Part shown: piece after piece, positions 1-5,783 of the stretch
Layout of the letters: every line of letters begins with the position of its first letter
Position numbering within the stretch: the first letter of the stretch is position 1
Source: Candidatus Magasanikiibacteriota bacterium
GTDB lineage: Bacteria > Patescibacteriota > Patescibacteriia > Magasanikbacterales > UBA922
Assembly (NCBI GenBank): GCA_012800155.1
Contig: JAAZJX010000016.1
Span: 1-17,017 of the forward strand
Length of the DNA: 17,017 bases
Direction of reading: 5' to 3'
Position numbers and translations under genes: made by a program
Notes under the pieces: model-generated
What the model was told of the DNA's origin: nothing
Databases searched by the model: none
The model's input: only the letters and a program-made list of their open reading frames with translations

Positions 1-131
1 AAAAATGGGATTTTTTATTTTGTGGTTTTTTCTGTTACTTTTTTTAATGAAATAAAATAAAATTAAAGGATTTTTATTTTTTAATTAAATTAGTTGATAA
101 TAAAAGTAATATTTTATTTTTCCACAGCTGT

Positions 132-160
132 TTGACAAAGTCTTTTTCTTGTGCTATAAT
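132..160 (+). promoter_or_regulatory. Consensus sigma70-type promoter of the tRNA-Asn locus
   Basis: TTGACA (132-137), a 17-nt spacer and TATAAT (155-160) match the housekeeping consensus exactly, and a TGn extension lies just before the -10. Transcription should start near 167. The sequence repeated directly before each tRNA copy contains no comparable promoter, so this one probably drives the whole locus, including the GIY-YIG gene and the intron-bearing tRNA about 790 bp downstream. Positions 1-131 show no gene and only A/T-rich sequence. Confidence 0.85.
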
Positions 161-228
161 TTTCGCGGTTGCTTTAAAATATAATTATATAATTTAATGT
201 CTTATTTATAGATGGGTAGATAGATAGA

Positions 229-261
229 GAATTTATTAAAAAAGTAATTCAACTTTGTTAA
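229..261 (+). pseudogene. Duplicated 3' end of the GIY-YIG gene
   Basis: These 33 bases are identical to the last ten codons and stop of the GIY-YIG gene at 396-641 (residues EFIKKVIQLC). They open a 165-bp direct repeat: 228-392 matches 608-772 with differences only at 320 and 351. No 5' part of the gene is present upstream, so this is a fragment left by a tandem duplication of a 380-bp unit or by loss of an earlier gene copy. It cannot encode a functional protein. Confidence 0.8.
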
Positions 262-270
262 AATTATATA

Positions 271-390
271 AATAATTCAAATAAAATGTTTAATGTGTTT
301 ATAAGTTTTTCTTGTAAATGCATCAACAATTTATTCGGTGGTAGCTCAGTAGTACCTGCCTGCCGGTAGGCAGGGAGCAATTGGCTTTTA
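271..390 (+). repeat. 120-bp tRNA-half repeat, copy 1
   Basis: First copy of a 120-bp unit made of a roughly 64-bp A/T-rich leader (271-334), a truncated tRNA-Asn 5' half (335-386) and TTTA. It differs from copy 2 (651-770) at only two positions, 320 and 351. It is separated from the other copies by the GIY-YIG gene and begins downstream of a duplicated fragment of that gene. Confidence 0.9.
335..386 (+). pseudogene. Truncated tRNA-Asn 5' half, copy 1
   Basis: Matches the functional tRNA-Asn from the acceptor strand TCGGTGG through the D-arm to the anticodon stem ATTGG plus CT, then diverges (TTTAAA replaces GT and the intron). A 20-bp palindrome, CCTGCCTGCCGGTAGGCAGG (355-374), is inserted in the D-loop. 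The D-stem GCTC/GAGC can still pair with the palindrome as an added hairpin. There is no 3' half, so it cannot form a tRNA. The D-loop also differs from the intact gene at 351 (A for G). Confidence 0.85.
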
Positions 391-395
391 AAATT

Positions 396-641
396 ATGTA
401 TACAGTTTATGTTATTCAAAGTCAGAAAGATGGTCGATTATATGTTGGTATGACAGCTGATTTAGAAACTAGAATTAAGTATCATAATCAAGGTAGGGTA
501 TTTTCAACAAAAGGATTTATTCCTTGGAAATTAGTTTATACAGAAAAAGTTGATAATAGGTTAAATGCTAGAAAAAAAGAAAAATATTTTAAAAGTGGTT
601 GTGGTAAAGAATTTATTAAAAAAGTAATTCAACTTTGTTAA
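396..641 (+). CDS. Small GIY-YIG nuclease-family protein (YhbQ/UPF0213 type)
   Basis: An 81-residue single-domain GIY-YIG protein, full length for the small stand-alone members of this family. Visible hallmarks are the GIY-equivalent TVY (Tyr5), YVG (Tyr16-Gly18), Arg26 and His30 in the following helix, and Glu62 in ARKKEKYFKSG, the usual catalytic set. Family members are predicted metal-dependent DNA endonucleases; cellular roles of the small forms are poorly known. I chose the ATG at 396 because family proteins start MYTVYV-like; a TTG at 381 would add five residues encoded by the tRNA anticodon stem. No Shine-Dalgarno is present. It sits inside the tRNA-Asn repeat array, starting 9 nt after the end of truncated tRNA copy 1, and its 3' end is duplicated upstream at 229-261. 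It is probably transcribed from the promoter at 132-160. A link to mobility of the tRNA or intron is inference. Confidence 0.85.
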   Translation: MYTVYVIQSQKDGRLYVGMTADLETRIKYHNQGRVFSTKGFIPWKLVYTEKVDNRLNARKKEKYFKSGCGKEFIKKVIQLC

Positions 642-650
642 AATTATATA

Positions 651-770
651 AATAATTCAAATAAAATGTTTAATGTGTTTATAAGTTTTTCTTGTAAATA
701 CATCAACAATTTATTCGGTGGTAGCTCAGTGGTACCTGCCTGCCGGTAGGCAGGGAGCAATTGGCTTTTA
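651..770 (+). repeat. 120-bp tRNA-half repeat, copy 2
   Basis: Second copy of the unit, directly abutting copy 3. Its leader starts 9 nt after the GIY-YIG stop codon. The unit contains the same 20-bp palindrome (735-754). A minus-strand reading frame running through copies 2 and 3 translates to repeated LPAYRQAG-containing peptides, but this is a by-product of the repeat. Confidence 0.9.
715..766 (+). pseudogene. Truncated tRNA-Asn 5' half, copy 2
   Basis: Same structure as copy 1: acceptor 5' strand, D-arm with the palindrome at 735-754, anticodon 5' stem, then loss of similarity after GGCT. Apart from the palindrome it is base-for-base identical to the 5' half of the intact tRNA, which implies a recent or continually homogenised duplication. 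Confidence 0.85.
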
Positions 771-890
771 AATAATTCAAATAAAATGTTTAATGTGTTT
801 ATAAGTTTTTCTTGTAAATACATCAACAATTTATTCGGTGGTAGTTCAGTGGTACCTGCCTGCCGGTAGGCAGGGAGCAATTGGCTTTTA
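771..890 (+). repeat. 120-bp tRNA-half repeat, copy 3
   Basis: Third copy, identical to copy 2 except T for C at 845 in the D-stem region. It is followed at once by the leader of the functional tRNA (891-954), which is a fourth copy of the same leader with no differences from copy 2. Confidence 0.9.
835..886 (+). pseudogene. Truncated tRNA-Asn 5' half, copy 3
   Basis: As copies 1 and 2, with the palindrome at 855-874. The C-to-T change at 845 turns the D-stem strand GCTC into GTTC; pairing with GAGC is then weakened to one G-U pair but not abolished. Confidence 0.85.
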
Positions 891-954
891 AATAATTCAA
901 ATAAAATGTTTAATGTGTTTATAAGTTTTTCTTGTAAATACATCAACAATTTAT

Positions 955-1368
955 TCGGTGGTAGCTCAGTGGTAGAGCAATTGGCTGTCAGGTGGCAGCT
1001 CTTAGTAGTAATGCTGAGATGAATAACGGAGTGAACTGCTGGAACCCCTATCTCTTTTTAAAGAGAGGGCAATCAGCATCCAAGCCTATTTTTCTTTCAG
1101 AAAAAGCATTTCAAAAATAGTACTTTCATTAGAGAGTTATTTTGAAAGCGGAAGAATAGGAAGGTTCAGAGACTATCCCTTCGGGGAGTAGGCTTTCCAC
1201 TTTATAGTGGATTGTCGAAGCGCTCCGCACCCGAACGTCTCGACTTGATCGAGTAGTGAACAGAATTATCTGTTTCCAGCAACGAGGGTGATGAAATAGT
1301 CCAGTCTTTCTTGTAAGAGAAAGTTAACTGTAACCAATGGGTCGCGGGTTCGAGCCCCGCCCACCGAG
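955..1368 (+). tRNA. tRNA-Asn(GUU), interrupted by a group I intron
   Basis: The two exons are 955-988 and 1331-1368. Joined, they give a complete cloverleaf. The acceptor stem TCGGTGG/CCACCGA has seven pairs. The D-stem is GCTC/GAGC, the anticodon stem ATTGG/CCAAT and the T-stem GCGGG/CCCGC, with T-loop TTCGAGC. The anticodon loop after splicing is CTGTTAA, so the anticodon is GUU (Asn), and G73 at 1368 fits Asn. The following bases are CAT rather than CCA, so the CCA end must be added by enzyme. The intron lies between anticodon positions 35 and 36. Read without splicing, the loop shows GTC and could be miscalled as tRNA-Asp. The leader is shared with three upstream truncated copies, and the likely promoter is far upstream at 132-160. 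This is the only complete tRNA in the window. Confidence 0.93.
989..1330 (+). ncRNA. Group I self-splicing intron in the tRNA-Asn anticodon loop
   Basis: The 342-nt intron carries group I core signatures: a P-like element (1034-1044), its Q partner AATCAGCATC (1071-1080) with CTGCTG/CAGCA pairing, a perfect R element GTTCAGAGACTA (1164-1175), and an S element with ATAGTCC (1296-1302) giving P7 (GACTA/TAGTC). P1 is clear: exon GGCUGU pairs with the internal guide GCAGCU, ending in the required U-G pair at the 5' splice site (T988). The last intron base is G1330. A UUCG-capped hairpin (1176-1187) and a CCAC/GTGG hairpin (1197-1210) follow R; extra stems there are typical of subgroup IA, but the subgroup is uncertain. 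No reading frame for a homing endonuclease fits inside. Confidence 0.92.
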
Positions 1369-1371
1369 CAT

Positions 1372-1407
1372 AAATAAAACAGAGTTTAAAGACTTTGTTT
1401 TATTTTT
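1372..1407 (+). terminator. Intrinsic terminator of the tRNA locus
   Basis: A 14-bp stem (1372-1385 with 1392-1405, one G-U pair) and a 6-nt loop begin four bases after the tRNA. The 3' arm is itself T-rich and ends in a run of Ts. Confidence 0.75.
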
Positions 1408-1409
1408 AA

Positions 1410-1438
1410 TTGTTAAACTAAATAATTTTTGTTATAAT
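1410..1438 (+). promoter_or_regulatory. Promoter of the 1470 gene
   Basis: TTGTTA (1410-1415), 17-nt spacer, TATAAT (1433-1438) with a TGn extension at 1430-1432. The predicted start near 1445 leaves a leader of about 25 nt without a Shine-Dalgarno. Confidence 0.65.
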
Positions 1439-1469
1439 AAAATTAATTAATTTAATAATTTAAATTTTT

Positions 1470-2495
1470 ATGAAAAGAAATATTTTGCGAGTGATTATTG
1501 TCTGTTTAATAGTTTTAGGGATCAGTATATTTGTTTATTCACCAGTTATTTTTCAAGAAGGTAACCCTCTTCCACAAATAAAAGGAATATTTCAGCTTAA
1601 TTTTGCTGGAAAAGATTTGGTAAAGTTGTCTAGTGAAGAAAATAAATATTTAACTAAGAGCGATCAAGGAGTAGAAATTATAAAAACCTTTATGAAAGAT
1701 GAGGGGTATGATTTTATTGAACAAATGGGGTCGGGTTATTTTTTTGTTAAAGATAATTTAAAGGGAGTTATTGTTACTCATAAACAATATTCTAGATTTT
1801 ATTCACTTTGGAATATTGCAGAAGAAAAATTTTTTCAAGCTGTTTTTTCTGGAACTTTTGTTTGTTTGCCGGTTAAAGATATAAATTTACCTCATAGTGA
1901 TATTTGTTTATATGGATTGCAGGATGAAAAAGGGGATTATTATCATTTAAACAATTCAGACGATAATTATAATATTTTAAGCACAATAGATTTGGGTGCA
2001 AAAATTATTGTTGAAGGTGTTTTAGTTTTAGAGATTGATGATGTTTATCAGAGTTTAGGAACAATAACAGTAGATAGTGTTGATTTACTTAATGAAGATT
2101 TAGATTTTGTAGATATAAAAGCAGAATTAAATGATTGTTTACCAAAAAGTGATGAGGCGAGTCGTGAAAAATGCAAAAAATTATTAGAACAAATTGTCAA
2201 TTTTGATGATTGTGTTAAAGCTGGTTTTTTTATTATGGAATCTCTTCCGCTTCAATGCGCTACTCCTGATGGTAGAAATTTTACTAACGAAGCTAATAGT
2301 GATTGGGATATGGTTTTAGAGGTTTTTAATAATTGTGAAGTAAAATCAGTGTTTCAAACTCATAGTAAATTAGTGGCTATTGAACTTAAAAACGGTGATC
2401 AAATTATTGCTTATGAACCACAAATAGATGAGGTTATGAGAGTGGCTGAAAATGTAAGTGGAAAATGTGGTAAAATTATGTTAGCTACAGAATAA
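1470..2495 (+). CDS. Membrane-anchored extracytoplasmic protein of unknown function
   Basis: 341 residues. A hydrophobic segment at about 7-27 after MKRN is a signal anchor or signal peptide, so the rest is probably outside the membrane. Residues about 125-207 (FSGTFVCLPVKD... to ITVDSVDLL) alternate beta-strand-like stretches and resemble small OB-fold-like domains I recall from CPR envelope proteins. Residues 244-274 carry a distinctive motif with Cys248 and Cys263 (DDCVKAGF, MESLPLQCATPDG, FTNE), again familiar from short CPR membrane proteins. Cys222, Cys235, Cys289 and Cys333 could allow disulfides outside the cell. I do not recognise a catalytic motif. It has its own promoter and a terminator shared with greA, so it appears to be a single-gene unit. 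The function is unknown; a structural or binding role at the surface is a guess. Confidence 0.85.
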   Translation: MKRNILRVIIVCLIVLGISIFVYSPVIFQEGNPLPQIKGIFQLNFAGKDLVKLSSEENKYLTKSDQGVEIIKTFMKDEGYDFIEQMGSGYFFVKDNLKGVIVTHKQYSRFYSLWNIAEEKFFQAVFSGTFVCLPVKDINLPHSDICLYGLQDEKGDYYHLNNSDDNYNILSTIDLGAKIIVEGVLVLEIDDVYQSLGTITVDSVDLLNEDLDFVDIKAELNDCLPKSDEASREKCKKLLEQIVNFDDCVKAGFFIMESLPLQCATPDGRNFTNEANSDWDMVLEVFNNCEVKSVFQTHSKLVAIELKNGDQIIAYEPQIDEVMRVAENVSGKCGKIMLATE

Positions 2496-2553
2496 ATATT
2501 ATAAATAATTATTAAAATAGTAGTGATAGTTAGTAAAATATATTTTTTAAATA

Positions 2554-2582
2554 AAAACATTCTAATTGATTTAGAATGTTTT
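2554..2582. terminator. Bidirectional terminator between convergent genes 1470 and greA
   Basis: Perfect 12-bp stem (2554-2565 with 2571-2582), 5-nt loop, with T-rich flanks on both strands. Its right arm includes two bases of the greA stop codon (2581-2583), so greA ends inside its own terminator. Confidence 0.85.
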
Positions 2583-3078
2583 ATTTAATTTCTAAAATTT
2601 TATAAATTACAGTTTTGTCTTTGAGTTTTATTTCTATTTCATCACCAACTTTTTTTCCTAATAAAGCTGAGCCAAGAGGAGAATTTTGAGAAATAATATT
2701 TTTATTGGGGTTAGTTTCAGCTGAGCCAAGTATTTGGTAATGTTTAATTTTATTATTTATTTCTAACATGACAGTATGTCCTAAGTTAACAATTTTATTA
2801 TTTTTAGTTGGAGTGATTATCTCAGCATTTTTTAAAGTAAATTCAAGTTCTAAAATATTTTGGTTGATACGACGCAATCGTCCTTTGGCAAGTTGATATT
2901 CTACATTTTCTGAGAAATCTCCAAGTTCAGCTAAACGAGTAACTTCTTTGGCAGCCTGAGGTCGAGTGGCATAAAGTTTATCTAATTTTTTTTGTAATTC
3001 ATTAAATTTAGCTTGAGTTAAACTGTGATCAGGCTTTTGCGTCATGTATTTTCCCGGTTTACGGTAAGGAATTTGCAT
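2581..3078 (-). CDS. greA: Transcription elongation factor GreA
   Basis: 165 residues, typical for GreA/GreB. GreA enters the secondary channel of stalled RNA polymerase and promotes cleavage of the backtracked transcript. The N-terminal coiled coil (about 20-90) carries the tip motif LAELGDFSENVEY, with the acidic Asp and Glu expected to hold the catalytic metal. The C-terminal FKBP-like domain ends with LGSALLGKKVGDEIEIKL. The first ATG (3078) is preferred: the extension MQIPYRKPGKY resembles N-termini I recall from CPR GreA proteins. An ATG at 3045 would give a shorter form, and neither has a Shine-Dalgarno. A TATAAT -10 lies only about 19 bp upstream, so the leader is very short. It is transcribed divergently from typA. 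Confidence 0.95.
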   Translation of the reverse strand: MQIPYRKPGKYMTQKPDHSLTQAKFNELQKKLDKLYATRPQAAKEVTRLAELGDFSENVEYQLAKGRLRRINQNILELEFTLKNAEIITPTKNNKIVNLGHTVMLEINNKIKHYQILGSAETNPNKNIISQNSPLGSALLGKKVGDEIEIKLKDKTVIYKILEIK

Positions 3079-3096
3079 AAAATAATAATATTTTTT

Positions 3097-3102
3097 ATTA
3101 TA
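3097..3102 (-). promoter_or_regulatory. Putative -10 element of greA
   Basis: TATAAT on the minus strand with a poor -35. The predicted transcription start near 3090 gives a leader of roughly 10-12 nt, too short for a normal ribosome-binding site. Confidence 0.5.
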
Positions 3103-3155
3103 ACATATTTTAATTAAATTTAAAATTAATAATTAGTCAATTTTTGGCTAAAATA

Positions 3156-3184
3156 TTGACAAAAAGTTCTTTATAATATATAAT
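3156..3184 (+). promoter_or_regulatory. Consensus promoter of typA
   Basis: TTGACA (3156-3161), 17-nt spacer, TATAAT (3179-3184): an exact consensus match, as for the tRNA locus. The leader to the typA ATG is about 32 nt and lacks a Shine-Dalgarno. Confidence 0.85.
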
Positions 3185-3222
3185 TTTGCCGTTATTTCTA
3201 ATTTGAAAAATATATTTTAATT

Positions 3223-5013
3223 ATGGAAATAAGAAATATTGCAATCATAGCGCATGTAGATCATGGTAAAACAAAATTGACTGATGCTTTGATGCGTCAA
3301 ACTGGTATGGTGACTGATGAGAGTATTTCTATGGATTCTAATGATTTAGAAAAAGAACGCGGTATTACTATTTATTCCAAAAATACTTCTGTTTTTTATA
3401 AAGGAACTAAAATAAATATTGTAGATACTCCTGGTCATGCTGATTTTGGTTCAGAAGTAGAACGCGTTTTGCGTTCTATTGATTCTGTTTTATTAGTAGT
3501 TGATGCTCAAGAAGGTCCAATGCCACAAACTAAATTTGTCTTGCGAAAATCTTTGGCTTTAGGTTTAAAACCAATTTTGGTTATTAATAAAATTGATAAA
3601 CCAGCCGCTCGTCCTGAATGGACTAAAGATAAAGTTTTAGAATTGTTTATGGATCTTGGTGCTAGTAATGAACAATTAGATTTTACTACTGTATATACAA
3701 TTGCTAAACAGGGAATTGCTAAAATGAATTTAACTGATGAGTCGTCAAATCTAGATCCACTTTTGGATACTATTTTAAAAGTAGTACCACCAGTTAAAGC
3801 TGAAGTTAATTTACCTTTTGTTTTTCAACCTTTTAATTTAGCTTATGATAATTATCTTGGTCGTATGGGTATTGGTCGAGTTTATCAAGGAAAAGTTAAA
3901 GTTGGAGAAAAGATTTTTGTGAAGAAACAAACAGGAGAAATTATTTCTGGCACTATTACTAATCTTTTTTCTTTTACAGGTGTTAATCGTAAAGAAGTAA
4001 ATGAAGTAGTAGCTGGTGATATTGTGATGATCGCTGGTTTAGCTGATATTTATATTGGAGATACTATTTGTGTGAATAAAGAAACTCCTTTATTGCCAGC
4101 AATCAAGATTGATGAACCAACAATTTCACTTAATTTTTTGGTTAATAATTCTCCTTTTGCTGGAAAAGAAGGGAAGTTTGTTACTAGTCGTCAAATTAAA
4201 GAAAGATTAGAAAAAGAATTAGAAGTAAATGTAGGTTTGAAAATTGATTTTTCTGCTGTAGATTTTTATAAAGTTTATGGAAGAGGAGAATTACATATTG
4301 CAATTTTACTGGAAAATATGCGTCGTGAAGGTTTTGAATTACAAGTTTCACAACCTCAAGTTATTATTAAAGAAATTGAGGGAATAAAATGTGAGCCTTT
4401 TGAAGAAGTTACAATTGATATTTCGCAAGAATTAGCTGGAACAGTAATAGAAAAAATTTCTAAAAGAAAAGGTCAAATGATTTCTATGCAACCAAAACAA
4501 AATCAAACACGACTTGTTTATCATATTCCTACTCGCGGATTACTTGGTTATCGTAGTGAATTTATTATTGATACCAGAGGTGAAGGAATTCTTTGCAGTG
4601 AAATGATTGGCTTTATGCCTTATGTGGGTGAAATTAGCAAACAAGATGTTGGTTCAATGATTTCTGGTGAGACAGGAAAAGTTTTGGCATATTCTCTGGC
4701 TAATTTACAAAATCGTGGCACCTTATTTGTGGGACCAAATATTGATGTTTATGAAGGTCAAGTAATTGGTAATACTGCTAAAGGTAGGGATATGACAGTT
4801 AATCCTATCAAAGGTAAACATTTAACTAATATGCGCGCTTCAAATGCTGATATTGCTATTCAACTTATTCCACCAATGGAATTAACTCTTGAACGAGGTT
4901 TAGAAATTATTGCTGAAGATGAATATTTAGAAATTACTCCAAAAAGTATTCGCATTCGGAAACAACTTTTGACTGAGGTTGATCGAGTAAGAGCAGAAAG
5001 AAAAAAAGTATAA
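3223..5013 (+). CDS. typA: Ribosome-associated translational GTPase TypA/BipA
   Basis: 596 residues, full length for TypA/BipA, an EF-G-like GTPase that binds the 70S ribosome and helps 50S assembly and stress adaptation. G1 is AHVDHGKT (10-17), the switch I motif ERGIT is at 45-49, G3 DTPGH at 68-72 and G4 NKID at 122-125. Domain II follows (about 200-300), then the EF-G-like domains III and V and the TypA-specific C-terminal domain (about 485-596, including GRDMTVNPIKGKHLTNMRAS). The residue after the P-loop Thr is Lys18, where many relatives have Thr; this should not affect nucleotide binding. The start fits the family N-terminus MEIRNIAIIAHVDHGKT. It has its own consensus promoter and a strong terminator, so it is a single-gene unit. 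Confidence 0.97.
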   Translation: MEIRNIAIIAHVDHGKTKLTDALMRQTGMVTDESISMDSNDLEKERGITIYSKNTSVFYKGTKINIVDTPGHADFGSEVERVLRSIDSVLLVVDAQEGPMPQTKFVLRKSLALGLKPILVINKIDKPAARPEWTKDKVLELFMDLGASNEQLDFTTVYTIAKQGIAKMNLTDESSNLDPLLDTILKVVPPVKAEVNLPFVFQPFNLAYDNYLGRMGIGRVYQGKVKVGEKIFVKKQTGEIISGTITNLFSFTGVNRKEVNEVVAGDIVMIAGLADIYIGDTICVNKETPLLPAIKIDEPTISLNFLVNNSPFAGKEGKFVTSRQIKERLEKELEVNVGLKIDFSAVDFYKVYGRGELHIAILLENMRREGFELQVSQPQVIIKEIEGIKCEPFEEVTIDISQELAGTVIEKISKRKGQMISMQPKQNQTRLVYHIPTRGLLGYRSEFIIDTRGEGILCSEMIGFMPYVGEISKQDVGSMISGETGKVLAYSLANLQNRGTLFVGPNIDVYEGQVIGNTAKGRDMTVNPIKGKHLTNMRASNADIAIQLIPPMELTLERGLEIIAEDEYLEITPKSIRIRKQLLTEVDRVRAERKKV

Positions 5014-5023
5014 TTATTTTTAT

Positions 5024-5067
5024 AAAACTCATTTACATAAAAATGGGTTTTATTTTTTCTTTTTTTA
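5024..5067 (+). terminator. Intrinsic terminator of typA
   Basis: An 11-bp stem (5024-5034 with 5041-5051, one G-U pair), loop ACATAA, then a long T-rich tract to 5067. It lies 16 bp upstream of the next start codon, so the next gene must have its own promoter. Confidence 0.9.
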
Positions 5068-5070
5068 GCG

Positions 5071-5076
5071 TATTAT
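5071..5076 (+). promoter_or_regulatory. Putative -10 directly before the AMMECR1 start codon
   Basis: TATTAT ends only 6 nt before the ATG at 5083, in the string TATTATATAAGTATGAAA. A nearly identical arrangement precedes rplI. If used, transcription starts at or next to the A of ATG, giving a leaderless mRNA. The -35 region overlaps the typA terminator T-tract and is weak. Confidence 0.5.
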
Positions 5077-5082
5077 ATAAGT

Positions 5083-5643
5083 ATGAAACAAGAAAATAAA
5101 CAATTTTTATTAAAGTTAGCTCGTCAAACTTTAGAAAATTATTATCTTACTGGTAATAAAATATTTTTAACTAATACAGAATTATTAGATTCAGAATTAA
5201 AAGATAAACGAGGAACTTTTGTAACTTTATCTACAAAAGGAGAATTGAGAGGTTGTATTGGTCATCTTGAGCCTGTACAAGAGATTTATCAAGATATTAT
5301 AGACAATGTTTTGTCAGCTGCTTTTGCAGATAATCGTTTTTTACCTTTGAGAGAAGATGAATTAAAAAATCTTAGTATTGAAATTTCTATTTTAACAAAA
5401 CCAGAAAAATTAGTATATTTTTCTATAGCTGAATTATTAAATAAAATTATTCCTTTTAAACAAGGTATAATTATTAAAAAAGATAACAACAGCGCTACTT
5501 ATTTACCTCAAGTTTGGGAACAAATTCCTGATAAGACAGAATTTTTATCATCACTTTGTAGAAAAGCTGGTTTATTAGCTAATGAATGGAAAAAGGGTGA
5601 TTTAGAAGTTTGGATTTATGAAGTGGAAGTATTTAGTGAATAA
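5083..5643 (+). CDS. AMMECR1-domain protein
   Basis: 186 residues covering a whole AMMECR1 domain. The signature LRGCIG is at residues 55-60, followed by the conserved DNVLSAAFADNRFLPL block and, near the C-terminus, the YLPQVWEQIPDK segment. Bacterial and archaeal members are called AmmeMemoRadiSam system protein A because they often accompany a Memo-like protein and a radical SAM protein; neither partner is in this window. The biochemical role is not established, and a nucleic-acid or cofactor-related function has only been suggested. It lies 69 bp after typA but beyond its terminator. The only plausible start is the ATG at 5083. Confidence 0.92.
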   Translation: MKQENKQFLLKLARQTLENYYLTGNKIFLTNTELLDSELKDKRGTFVTLSTKGELRGCIGHLEPVQEIYQDIIDNVLSAAFADNRFLPLREDELKNLSIEISILTKPEKLVYFSIAELLNKIIPFKQGIIIKKDNNSATYLPQVWEQIPDKTEFLSSLCRKAGLLANEWKKGDLEVWIYEVEVFSE

Positions 5644-5752
5644 ATTATAAAGGCTATTTTATCAAGATAAAAATTAAAAATATTTAATAAGATTGTTATT
5701 TTTTAGAAAATATGAATTAAGGTGATTATCTATTTTAATTAGTATTTTTTTG

Positions 5753-5761
5753 TGTTATAAT
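5753..5761 (+). promoter_or_regulatory. Extended -10 promoter of the TraD/HerA-like ATPase gene
   Basis: TGT followed by TATAAT (5756-5761), with no good -35 at the right distance. The predicted start near 5768 leaves a leader of about 16 nt. The rest of the 5644-5783 gap has no gene and only a weak hairpin around 5655-5672. Confidence 0.55.
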
Positions 5762-5783
5762 ATTTTTATTAGATAAATAGATT

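Noticed and set aside
1..16. AAAAAT GGG ATTTTT as a terminator of an upstream gene
   Set aside because: The stem is only six A/T pairs and the loop three bases; the left part may be cut by the window edge, so it cannot be judged.
381..395. TTG start at 381 for the GIY-YIG gene
   Set aside because: The five extra residues come from the tRNA anticodon-stem sequence; family proteins begin at the MYTVYV-like position encoded from 396.
644..949. A minus-strand frame of about 100 codons with repeated peptides containing LPAYRQAG
   Set aside because: It is the reverse complement of the tandem leader/tRNA-half repeats. Its periodicity comes from the 120-bp DNA repeat, it has no homology-like features, and it is antisense to the tRNA locus.
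271..988. CRISPR-like appearance of evenly spaced repeats with an internal palindrome
   Set aside because: Copies 2-4 abut directly with no variable spacers, the unit is 120 bp and contains a tRNA half, and no cas gene is present.
985..991. Reading the tRNA as tRNA-Asp(GUC)
   Set aside because: GTC appears only in the unspliced loop. The P1 helix places the U-G splice pair at T988, and the 3' exon TAACCAAT restores CTGTTAA (GUU) with a perfect anticodon stem and Asn-type G73.
5289..5489. Minus-strand frame of 66 codons inside the AMMECR1 gene
   Set aside because: Shadow of a well-supported gene on the other strand; no independent signal.
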